From Bifidobacteriaceae bacterium (GTDB lineage: Bacteria; Actinomycetota; Actinomycetes; Actinomycetales; WQXJ01), in NCBI GenBank assembly GCA_031278665.1, contig JAITKC010000048.1:1-5219 (forward strand): a DNA stretch of 5,219 nucleotides, read 5' to 3'. Both the position numbers and the translations under genes were made by a program. Positions 1 to 5,219 of the stretch are shown one piece after another (position 1 is the stretch's first letter; each line of letters begins with the position of its first letter). The notes beneath the pieces were generated by a model, which saw only the letters and a program-made list of their open reading frames with translations, had not been told where the DNA came from and ran no database searches.

Positions 1-28
1 GGGCGGCGCGGAGCGGCGCCAGACCACA

Positions 29-54
29 CGAGGCCCCCCCTTGGCCTCGAGGCC
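29..54 (-). terminator. GC-rich hairpin(s) after the aldehyde dehydrogenase stop codon
   Basis: A 7-bp perfect inverted repeat (29-35 with 43-49, CGAGGCC/GGCCTCG, 7-nt loop) lies 12 bases past the dehydrogenase stop codon. An alternative 12-bp palindrome, GGCCTCGAGGCC (43-54), overlaps it, so the two folds exclude each other. No U-tract follows. High-GC bacteria often have such U-poor terminators, so this is a plausible but unproven transcription end. In a sequence this rich in G and C, a 7-bp stem can also arise by chance. The remaining bases 1-28 hold no recognisable gene. Confidence 0.35.
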
Positions 55-61
55 GGCCGGC

Positions 62-1549
62 CTACACGGCCGGATAGAAGCCCGAAGGCGTCTCCGCCAG
101 GTTGATCATGATGTTCTTCTGTTGGGTGTAATGCTCAAGGATGACCTTGTGCGTCTCCCGCCCGATCCCGGACGCCTTGTAGCCGCCGAAGGGCGCGCCG
201 GCCGGAATCGAGTTGTAGGTGTTGACCCAGACGCGGCCGGTCTCAATGCCCCGGGCGACCCGCATCGCGCGGTTGATGTCCCTGGTCCAGACGGCGCCGC
301 CGAGTCCGTAGACCGAGTCGTTGGCCATCGCGATGACTTCCTCTTCGGTCTTGAACTTGATCACCACGGCGACCGGGCCGAAGATTTCCTCCTGGGCGAC
401 TTTCATGTCGTTGGTGACGTCGACTATCAGCGTCGGCTGCATGAAGGCGCCCTTGGCCAACTCCTCGCCCGGCGCCCGCTGGCCGCCGACGGCCACTTTG
501 GCGCCCTCGGCCTTGGCCTCTTCGACCCAGCCGAGGATCTTCTCCAACTGGTTCTGGTCCACTTGCGAGCCCATCTGCGTGTCCGGCTCCCAGGGCAGGC
601 CGACCTTGATCTTCTTGAAGGCCTCGACGGCATCGGCCATGAACTTGTCGTAGATGTCCTCGTGAACGAACACGCGCGAGCCGGCGCAGCAGACCTGGCC
701 TTGGTTGAACAGGATGCCGAGTTGGAGCCCGTCCATGGCCATATCCCACTGGGCGTCCGGGAAATAGATATTGGCCGATTTCCCGCCCAATTCGAGAGTG
801 GCCGGAATCAGACGGTCCGAGGCGGCGTTGGCGACCGCGCAGCCGATTTCGGTCGAGCCGGTGAAGGCCAGTTTGCGGAATCCCTTGTGATCCAAAATGG
901 CCTGGCCGGACTGCGAGCCCTTGCCGGTGATCACGTTGAACACGCCCTTCGGCAGCACGTCGCCGGCCAGGCGGGCCAATTCCAGAACCGACAGCGAGGT
1001 CAGCGACGACGGCTTGAAGACGGTGCAGCAACCGGCCGCCAGCACGGGGGCCAGTTTCCAGGCCGCCATCAGGAACGGGAAGTTCCAGGGCACAATCTGG
1101 CCGACAACGCCGATCGGCTCGCGCAGGACCAGCGACAGCGTGTTCTCGTTGAGCAGCGTGGCGGTCCCCTCCTCGGTGCGGACCGCGCCGGCGAAGTAGC
1201 GGAAGTGGTCGGAGGCGAAGGGGATGTCGATCGCGCTGGTCTCGCGGATCGGCTTGCCGTTGTCGAGCGACTCGACTAGCGCCAGGTGTTCGGCGTTGGC
1301 GTCGATGATGTCGGCGATTTTGTACAGGATCGCGGCCCGCTCGGCCGGATCGACTTTCTTCCAGCTTTCAAAGGCCGCCCAGGCGGCTTCCACGGCCGCG
1401 TCGACGTCCTGTTTGGTGGCCTCGGCGACGCGGGCGAGTTCCTCGCCGTTGGCCGGGCAAGTTGCCACGAAGGTGGCGCCGTCTGAGGCGGGCCGCCATT
1501 CGCCGTTGATGTAGAGGTCGTAGGTTTCTTGGAGATCGGCTTTGATCAT
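62..1549 (-). CDS. NAD(P)+-dependent aldehyde dehydrogenase, acetaldehyde dehydrogenase (ExaC/AldB-like) type
   Basis: A complete 495-residue cytosolic protein of the ALDH superfamily, which oxidises an aldehyde to the acid with NAD(P)+. Visible motifs: PWNFP at 154-158 with the oxyanion Asn156; cofactor-contacting Lys179 in FKP; the nucleotide-loop motif FTGSTEIG at 229-236; LELGGKS at 252-258 with general base Glu253; the nucleophile Cys287 in GQVCCAGSR; EEIFGPV at 387-393 with Glu388; and PFGGYKASGIGRE at 453-465. The C-terminal stretch (THKVILEHYTQQKN, then a tail ending GFYPAV) resembles the acetaldehyde dehydrogenases ExaC, AcoD and AldB, which suggests short aliphatic aldehydes; the substrate is inferred. 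The length matches that group (about 500). The ATG start is set by AAAGG six bases upstream (1556-1560). The gene lies 124 bp downstream of fpg on the same strand. All catalytic residues are present, so it should be active. Confidence 0.96.
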   Translation of the reverse strand: MIKADLQETYDLYINGEWRPASDGATFVATCPANGEELARVAEATKQDVDAAVEAAWAAFESWKKVDPAERAAILYKIADIIDANAEHLALVESLDNGKPIRETSAIDIPFASDHFRYFAGAVRTEEGTATLLNENTLSLVLREPIGVVGQIVPWNFPFLMAAWKLAPVLAAGCCTVFKPSSLTSLSVLELARLAGDVLPKGVFNVITGKGSQSGQAILDHKGFRKLAFTGSTEIGCAVANAASDRLIPATLELGGKSANIYFPDAQWDMAMDGLQLGILFNQGQVCCAGSRVFVHEDIYDKFMADAVEAFKKIKVGLPWEPDTQMGSQVDQNQLEKILGWVEEAKAEGAKVAVGGQRAPGEELAKGAFMQPTLIVDVTNDMKVAQEEIFGPVAVVIKFKTEEEVIAMANDSVYGLGGAVWTRDINRAMRVARGIETGRVWVNTYNSIPAGAPFGGYKASGIGRETHKVILEHYTQQKNIMINLAETPSGFYPAV

Positions 1550-1562
1550 GAGACACCTTTCA

Positions 1563-1592
1563 TAGGGGTTGGCTCAATGTCGAGCGCCCCTA
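1563..1592 (-). promoter_or_regulatory. Stem-loop in the aldehyde dehydrogenase 5' leader
   Basis: On the minus strand, TAGGGG (1592-1587) pairs with CCCCTA (1568-1563), and inside it GCTC pairs with GAGC (1585-1582 with 1575-1572) around a 6-nt loop. This gives about 10 bp with a 1/3-nt internal loop. The base of the stem ends just two bases before the AAAGG ribosome binding site, so if the region is transcribed the hairpin could affect initiation. A TATTGT hexamer lies just upstream (minus strand, 1595-1600 region) and could be a -10 box, but no convincing -35 accompanies it. Any regulatory function is inference. Confidence 0.3.
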
Positions 1593-1650
1593 ACAATATG
1601 GGTTTGACGGGACTTTGGCCATGGTCATTTTGGATACTATTCCGGCGTTT

Positions 1651-1668
1651 GTTTTGGCTCGCCAGAAC
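1651..1668. promoter_or_regulatory. 18-bp near-perfect palindrome between fpg and the aldehyde dehydrogenase gene
   Basis: The sequence GTTTTGGCTCGCCAGAAC has two 8-bp half-sites around a 2-bp centre, with a single mismatch between the arms. It sits just after the fpg stop codon and about 100 bp before the dehydrogenase start. It lacks a U-tract on either strand, so it looks more like an operator for a dimeric regulator than a terminator. No regulator gene is visible in the window. A chance inverted repeat cannot be excluded. Confidence 0.3.
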
Positions 1669-1673
1669 TCGGT

Positions 1674-2798
1674 TTAGGGGTCCGATGCCGCCGGCCCGCC
1701 TAGGACTGTTGGTCCGCCTCGCGCCCGCCCGCCGCGCCCGGCTTCGGCCGCGCCCGGCCGCGCCCGGCCGGGCCGCCGGCGCTGGCAGCGCGGGCACAAG
1801 TGGGTGCCGCGCCCGGCCAGTCTGATCTTGGCGATCGCGCCCCCGCAGCGCGGGCAGGCCTGGCCTTGGCGGCGAAAGACTTTGGCGAAGTCGAGGTAGG
1901 CGCCGCGCCGGCCCTCGGCGTCGACGTAGTTGCGGTCGGTCGATCCGCCGAGCGACAGCGACAACTCCATGACCGAGCCGGCGGCGGCCAGCAGCTCTTT
2001 CAGTTTGCGGTCGGACAGGGCCGCCACCGGGGTGGCGGGATGGACGCGGGCGGCCCAGAGCGACTCGTCGGCGTAGATGTTGCCGATCCCGGCCACCACC
2101 GACTGGTCGAGTAGCACCGCCTTGATCGCCGCCCGCGGATGGCGGCGGGCGCGGCGGCGGAACTCCGGCCAGGCGTTCGGGTCGAATGGCTCCGGCCCCA
2201 TCTTGGCCAGCAGCCCGATCTCCTCGACGGCCGCGGTCGGCGTCACCGCCAGCCAGCCGAACCGGCGCTGGTCGTTGAAATACAGCCGCCGGCCCCGGTC
2301 GAATTCGATCACCGCCCTGGTGGTCTTGTCCGGCAGCGGACCGATCAGCGAGTCGGAGGGGTGCCCGGCCCCCCAGGCCTCGCCGTCGTCCGCGGCGGGC
2401 GGGCCAGCCGCGGCGGGCGGCGACCCGGCGGCATCGGCGGGCGGCGACCCGGCGGCATCGGCGGGCGGGCAAACCGCGGCGGGCGGCGACCCGGCGGCAT
2501 CGGCGGGAGGGCAAACCGCGGCGGGCGGCGACCCGGCGGCATCGGCGGTAGGGGCGGCGGCGCGGAAGACCAACTGGCCGGTCATTTTGAGGTGAATGAC
2601 CGCGGACCAGCCGCCGTCGAAGTCGATTATCAAAACTTTGCCCCGGCGGCGGGCGCCGACCGCTCGGGCGCCGACTAACGGCGCGGCGTCCCCGCGCAGG
2701 CTGGCCGGCGCGAGCGCTTGGACGCCGGTGATCGGCAGGCCGACTATCAGGCGCTCAAGTCCCAGGCGCACGGTCTCGACTTCGGGCAGTTCTGGCAC
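1674..2798 (-). CDS. mutM: Bifunctional formamidopyrimidine-DNA glycosylase / AP lyase (Fpg/MutM) with a repeat-rich insertion
   Basis: Excises oxidised purines such as 8-oxoguanine and FapyG and nicks the abasic site (base excision repair). The GTG start is fixed because the N-terminal PELPEVE must expose Pro2, the catalytic nucleophile after Met removal; Glu3 and Glu6 follow. Also visible: the beta-strand Lys54, KMTGQL with the wedge Met72, QRRFGW at 177-182 (intercalating Arg/Phe), the H2TH segment with GIGNIYADE at 237-245 (Asn240), and a C-terminal zinc finger CPRC (315-318) / CPRC (335-338) with Arg330. At 374 residues it is about 90 longer than usual (270-290). The excess is a Pro/Ala repeat insertion (about 80-150) between Met72 and the RRFG strand, plus a basic Arg/Gly/Pro tail (about 341-374). 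All catalytic residues are intact, so it is probably functional. There is no clear Shine-Dalgarno sequence. Confidence 0.96.
   Translation of the reverse strand: MPELPEVETVRLGLERLIVGLPITGVQALAPASLRGDAAPLVGARAVGARRRGKVLIIDFDGGWSAVIHLKMTGQLVFRAAAPTADAAGSPPAAVCPPADAAGSPPAAVCPPADAAGSPPADAAGSPPAAAGPPAADDGEAWGAGHPSDSLIGPLPDKTTRAVIEFDRGRRLYFNDQRRFGWLAVTPTAAVEEIGLLAKMGPEPFDPNAWPEFRRRARRHPRAAIKAVLLDQSVVAGIGNIYADESLWAARVHPATPVAALSDRKLKELLAAAGSVMELSLSLGGSTDRNYVDAEGRRGAYLDFAKVFRRQGQACPRCGGAIAKIRLAGRGTHLCPRCQRRRPGRARPGAAEAGRGGRARGGPTVLGGPAASDP
1746..1770 (-). repeat. 10-bp tandem repeat in the 3' end of fpg
   Basis: The unit GGCCGCGCCC occurs twice head to tail (1746-1755 and 1756-1765), followed by a partial third copy (GGCCG, 1766-1770). 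It encodes part of the Arg/Gly/Pro tail after the zinc finger. Because 10 is not a multiple of three, any gain or loss of a unit would change the reading frame of the tail. Confidence 0.6.
2397..2548 (-). repeat. In-frame 42-bp and 24-bp direct repeats inside fpg
   Basis: The core GGCGACCCGGCGGCATCGGC recurs at 2419, 2443, 2485 and 2527, at spacings of 24, 42 and 42 bp. All are multiples of three, so the frame is kept. At the protein level this gives ADAAGSPPAAVCPP twice (residues 85-98 and 99-112), then ADAAGSPP twice (113-120, 121-128), then a degenerate AAAGPP. The near-identity of the copies suggests recent expansion by slippage or unequal crossing over. They lack CRISPR-type unique spacers. 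Confidence 0.9.
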
Positions 2799-2805
2799 GG
2801 ATATC

Positions 2806-2811
2806 AGCTTA
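2806..2811 (-). promoter_or_regulatory. Candidate -10 box of a leaderless fpg transcript
   Basis: On the minus strand the hexamer TAAGCT fits the actinobacterial -10 pattern TANNNT. It ends exactly seven bases before the GTG start of fpg, which places the expected transcription start on or next to the first base of the start codon. No Shine-Dalgarno-like sequence precedes the GTG, which agrees with a leaderless mRNA. No good -35 hexamer is evident, as is common for such promoters. Confidence 0.4.
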
Positions 2812-3027
2812 GGCCGACTGATTGCGGGTGGGGGCGGTCGGCAATTGGGGAATAGGATGGATTGAGCCGCTGTCGCGAATTACGAAAATGTCGGGCTGTT
2901 GGCTATCGAAAAAGGTGTTGGTTGCCCGGCCCGTCTTCGGTCGGTTAGTTGTGAACGGTTGGCGCTATGCGAAATTGTGTTTCCAAAGACCCCGCCGGGG
3001 TTTGCGCAATCCCCGAAGCGGCCGGGC
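2812..3027. other. Divergent intergenic region between fpg and the surface protein gene
   Basis: No gene is supported here. The stretch from about 2845 to 2990 is less GC-rich than its surroundings, as expected of a promoter region. Visible elements are: TAGGAT (2853-2858, plus strand), a TANNNT-type -10 candidate without a good -35; an imperfect direct repeat GTTGGCTATCGAAA (2898-2911) and GTTGGCGCTATGCGAAA (2958-2974); and a short stem-loop around ACCCC-GCC-GGGGT (2989-3001, extendable by an A-T and a G-T pair) without a U-tract, in the leader of the surface gene. Each is weak by itself. Confidence 0.5.
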
Positions 3028-3035
3028 GAGGGGGG
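3028..3035 (+). promoter_or_regulatory. Shine-Dalgarno sequence of the surface protein gene
   Basis: GAGGGGGG lies five bases before the ATG at 3041 and supports that start. A second in-frame ATG two codons later (3047) is 11 bases away and fits less well. An in-frame GTG at 2951 has no ribosome binding site. Confidence 0.6.
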
Positions 3036-3040
3036 CTTCA

Positions 3041-3214
3041 ATGGCAATGACGCGATCTGGCGGGTCCGAAGGCCGCGCAGGAGCTTCGCCGGCCCGGTCC
3101 GGCCGCTTGAGTTGGGCGCGTCGGCGCTGGTTGACGCGGGTTTTGGCGGCGGCCACCGCCGGGGCGATGGGCTTGGTTGGGCTGGTGGCCTTAGAGCCGG
3201 GGCCGGCTGAGGCG
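3041..3214 (+). other. Signal peptide of the surface protein, possibly Tat-type
   Basis: Residues 1-58. A long basic n-region ends in ARRRWLT (26-32), followed by a hydrophobic core of about 18 residues (34-51, VLAAATAGAMGLVGLVAL) and an AEA cleavage site, so the mature protein would start at Ser59. RR-x-W-L resembles the twin-arginine consensus RR-x-F-L, and the long n-region and modest hydrophobicity fit Tat, but Arg-rich Sec signals are also common in high-GC Gram-positives. Export itself is well supported; the route is uncertain. Confidence 0.75.
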
Positions 3215-5219
3215 TCGTTTTCGACCTGGGTCAGCCCGGATGGAACGAGCGGGCGTTTTCGCGATTTGATCGACTGGTTTGAGTGGGGCGACACTAAGGG
3301 GCAGGTCGTCAAGGCCGGCACCGTCACGAACGAGCGCGATGCGGGCGACACCAAAATCCAGACCGCCTGCACCATCTCGAATATCAAGACCAGCGGCAAG
3401 ACAACGAACCCGTTGGTGGTGAAACAGCCCGGTTCGTGGCGGGGCGACGGTTTCGACAACCTCTACAACATCGGCGGCACCGACGCGAACAACAAAATGT
3501 TGGCGGGCATCAGCAACGCGACGGACGGCGAGACGGTGTCCTTCAGCGTTAGCTGCAAGATGACCGTCATACCGAAGGATCTGTCCATAGCCTCCGTCGA
3601 AGTCGACCTGCCCGGACTGGTTATCGCGGACGCGGAGGCCTCCGGTGGGGACGAATACGTTCAGGCCACGCCCGGCCAAGGCTTCCAGCGTTGGCGGATC
3701 ATCGACCGTTACCGGGGCGAGAAATGCTCGGAGTCGACTATGGCCGACCTGACCGACACGACGCTGATACTGAAGTCCTCGAAAAGCGAGTGCGAGGCCC
3801 AACTACAGACGGATGGCACCTATGCCGGCGGCGGCCCAACGGCCGTCGCCTTCATGGAGGGCGCCACCAGCGCCGACGTCCAGCTTTTCGGGTACGGGAT
3901 GTCGGCCGTGGCGATCGGCGTGGTCAGCTCGATCGACTGGGCCGACGCCTCCCAGAGCTATGGCGCGGCCGGGGTGCTGAATCTGCCGCCCTGGACCGGC
4001 GGGGAGCTCAAGCAGGGCAGTAACAATGTGTTCGCGGAGAGCTTCAAATTGGCCGATGTCGGCTCGCCGTCGGTTCGGTTGGGCGAGTTGGTCGACGGCG
4101 AACCGGCCCAGCTCTACAGCGCCACCGCCACCGGCGACGATAACAACAACCTGGACGACGAAGACCTCGCCATTCCCGGCACTATCACCGGTTTTCGGGG
4201 CGGCATGGTGACGTTGAACGACTTGAAGTGCGTCGGCGACGGCCAGATCTGGGGGTGGATCGACTTCAACCAGAGCGGCGTCTTCGAAATGGACACCGAA
4301 ATGGGCGGCCCGGCGCCGGCCGGCGGTCAGCCCTTCGGCTCCGGCCCGGTGCCGTGCGCCGACGCCCCGGACAAGGCGGCGACTTTTTCGCTCACCTGGC
4401 CGGTGCCGGCGAACGCCAAGGCGCAACCGGTCGGCAAGACCGCCATTGTGCGGGTTGGGATAACCACCGATCCCCGCGCCGAGGCGCGACTCCTCGACAT
4501 CGCCATCACCGGCGAATTGGAGGACCACGCGGTCGACTTCTTACTCGACCCCTACGTGATCGAGAAGACCTCGACCGCGACCGAAGACTCGCGCGTCGGC
4601 GACGTGCTGACCTACTCGATCACGGTCACCACGCCGACGTCGACCAACATTGCGACCACACCGGCGACCATCGTGGTCAAAGACGATCTGAGCGGCGTGC
4701 TGGACGACGCCGACTGGTTGGGCCAAACCAGCGCCGACGGCGTCTTTTCCCTGGACTCGGCGACCGGCGAATTGACTTGGACGGGGGCGCCGCCGGCGGC
4801 GGGCGCGTCCAAGACCCTCACCTACAAGGTCCAGATCAACGGCGCCGCCACCGGCGACCGCGAACTGAAAAACGTCGCCTGGGTCGACAATCCGGCCTCT
4901 TCCGCCACTCCGACCTGCGACATCGGCCTGCCCTCCGGCCGCGACCCCATAACCGACGAGCCCTGCGCCTCGCTCGACTCCGAAACTCCGAGCCTGAGCC
5001 TGCTAAAGACCTCGACCGGCGCGACGGGCAAACGCTCCGGCGAGGAGATCACCTACACCGTCACCGCCACGAACCAGGGACCGGGCGCTTTCACAGCCAG
5101 CGCGCCCGCGACCGTCTGGGACGACTTGGCGGACGTGCTGGACGACGCCGACTTGGTCAGCGTTTCGGTCGACCGCGGCGGCGGCGTCCTCGACTCGACC
5201 GCGAACTCGACCGACCCGT
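3041..5219 (+). CDS. Large secreted surface adhesin: CshA-like, GEVED-like and DUF11 repeat regions (3' end outside window)
   Basis: Open for 726 codons to the window edge, so the C-terminus and any LPXTG or membrane anchor are not seen. Segments in order: a signal peptide (1-58); about 60-295, resembling the non-repetitive region 2 of the streptococcal fibrillar adhesin CshA (markers: IDWFEWG, AGTVTN, FDNLYNIGG, VIADAEASGGDEYVQAT); about 297-500, resembling a GEVED domain (IDWADASQSYG, ATATGDDNNNLDDED, GWIDFNQSGVFE, ending TGELEDHAVDF); a DUF11-type repeat at about 504-650 (EKTSTATEDSRVGDVLTYSITV); and a second from 651, cut by the edge (LLKTSTGATG, GEEITYTVTATNQGPG). The acidic Asp/Asn loop at 366-375 may bind calcium. 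Eight cysteines occur two per segment. The likely role is a cell-surface stalk or adhesin; the ligand is unknown. It is divergent from fpg. The regions are assigned from remembered family motifs, not a profile search. Confidence 0.88.
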   Translation, partial: MAMTRSGGSEGRAGASPARSGRLSWARRRWLTRVLAAATAGAMGLVGLVALEPGPAEASFSTWVSPDGTSGRFRDLIDWFEWGDTKGQVVKAGTVTNERDAGDTKIQTACTISNIKTSGKTTNPLVVKQPGSWRGDGFDNLYNIGGTDANNKMLAGISNATDGETVSFSVSCKMTVIPKDLSIASVEVDLPGLVIADAEASGGDEYVQATPGQGFQRWRIIDRYRGEKCSESTMADLTDTTLILKSSKSECEAQLQTDGTYAGGGPTAVAFMEGATSADVQLFGYGMSAVAIGVVSSIDWADASQSYGAAGVLNLPPWTGGELKQGSNNVFAESFKLADVGSPSVRLGELVDGEPAQLYSATATGDDNNNLDDEDLAIPGTITGFRGGMVTLNDLKCVGDGQIWGWIDFNQSGVFEMDTEMGGPAPAGGQPFGSGPVPCADAPDKAATFSLTWPVPANAKAQPVGKTAIVRVGITTDPRAEARLLDIAITGELEDHAVDFLLDPYVIEKTSTATEDSRVGDVLTYSITVTTPTSTNIATTPATIVVKDDLSGVLDDADWLGQTSADGVFSLDSATGELTWTGAPPAAGASKTLTYKVQINGAATGDRELKNVAWVDNPASSATPTCDIGLPSGRDPITDEPCASLDSETPSLSLLKTSTGATGKRSGEEITYTVTATNQGPGAFTASAPATVWDDLADVLDDADLVSVSVDRGGGVLDSTANSTDP
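4553..5218 (+). repeat. Two DUF11-type protein repeats, period about 146 residues
   Basis: Lys509 and Lys656 begin matching KTST motifs, and PATxxxDDLxxVLDDAD recurs at residues 541-558 and 689-704 with gaps allowed. The DDL and VLDDAD blocks are offset by exactly 146 codons. At the DNA level the 20-mer CGTGCTGGACGACGCCGACT is identical at 4696-4715 and 5134-5153 (438 bp apart), while flanking sequence has diverged. This is usual for stalk repeats of surface proteins, and more copies probably follow beyond the edge. Confidence 0.8.

Noticed and set aside
41..1279. A 412-codon open frame on the plus strand, antisense to the aldehyde dehydrogenase gene
   Set aside because: It mirrors a GC-rich true gene with all its motifs on the other strand. 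The predicted protein is rich in Arg, Gly, Asp and Leu with no recognisable domain and has no ribosome binding site. It is a shadow.
1546..2514. A 322-codon frame on the minus strand inside fpg, whose stop codon overlaps the dehydrogenase start as ATGA
   Set aside because: The ATGA overlap looks like translational coupling, but the frame is the +1 shadow of fpg and encodes Arg/Pro/Gly-rich low complexity. The only usable ATG near its end would make a five-residue peptide without a ribosome binding site.
2397..2548. Possible CRISPR array or mobile element from the regular direct repeats
   Set aside because: Spacings are 24 and 42 bp, the sequence between copies is itself repeated, and everything keeps the fpg reading frame. 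There are no unique spacers, leader or cas genes.
2987..3003. The stem-loop ACCCC-GCC-GGGGT as a terminator
   Set aside because: There is no upstream gene on the plus strand for it to terminate and no U-tract follows. It may be a leader structure or chance.
3191..4528. Open frames on the minus strand (3191-3802 and 3803-4528) under the surface protein gene
   Set aside because: Both are antisense shadows: skewed composition, no domain motifs, no ribosome binding sites. The plus-strand frame has a signal peptide and coherent domain motifs throughout.
5120..5219. Possible end of the surface protein or a frameshift near the right edge
   Set aside because: The frame stays open through the last complete codon (5216-5218) and the second DUF11-type repeat aligns without shift. 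The gene is simply cut by the window edge.

Overview
This 5.2 kb, GC-rich window looks like bacterial chromosome. It has long antisense shadow ORFs in nearly every frame and GC-biased third codon positions. A secreted wall-type adhesin with a CshA-like region, a GEVED-type region and DUF11 repeats suggests a high-GC Gram-positive (Actinomycetota). That placement is inference from style and content; there is no rRNA or other taxonomic marker here.

Three protein genes are supported. On the minus strand, reading from about 2.8 kb to the left edge, lie mutM/fpg (1674-2798, GTG start) and then an NAD(P)+-dependent aldehyde dehydrogenase of the acetaldehyde dehydrogenase (ExaC/AldB-like) type (62-1549). 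They are separated by a 124-bp gap holding an 18-bp palindrome and a stem-loop just before the dehydrogenase ribosome binding site. On the plus strand, diverging from fpg across a 242-bp intergenic region, a large surface protein gene starts at 3041 and is still open at the right edge (726 codons visible). It carries a signal peptide with a twin-arginine-like stretch, a CshA non-repetitive-region-like region, a GEVED-like region and at least two DUF11-type repeats.

The three genes share no evident pathway: one is DNA repair, one is aldehyde oxidation and one is cell-surface adhesion. The dehydrogenase could be read from its own promoter or through from fpg. The surface gene is transcribed independently in the other direction.

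The most unusual points are as follows. Fpg carries an insertion of about 70 residues, rich in Pro/Ala and built from in-frame 14- and 8-residue repeats, inside its N-terminal catalytic domain. The rest of Fpg looks unlike the usual actinobacterial protein. A 10-bp tandem repeat, which is not a multiple of three, lies in the Fpg C-terminal tail. fpg may be transcribed as a leaderless mRNA. The surface protein has eight cysteines distributed two per structural segment. I found no clear sign of a novel defence, mobile or CRISPR system.
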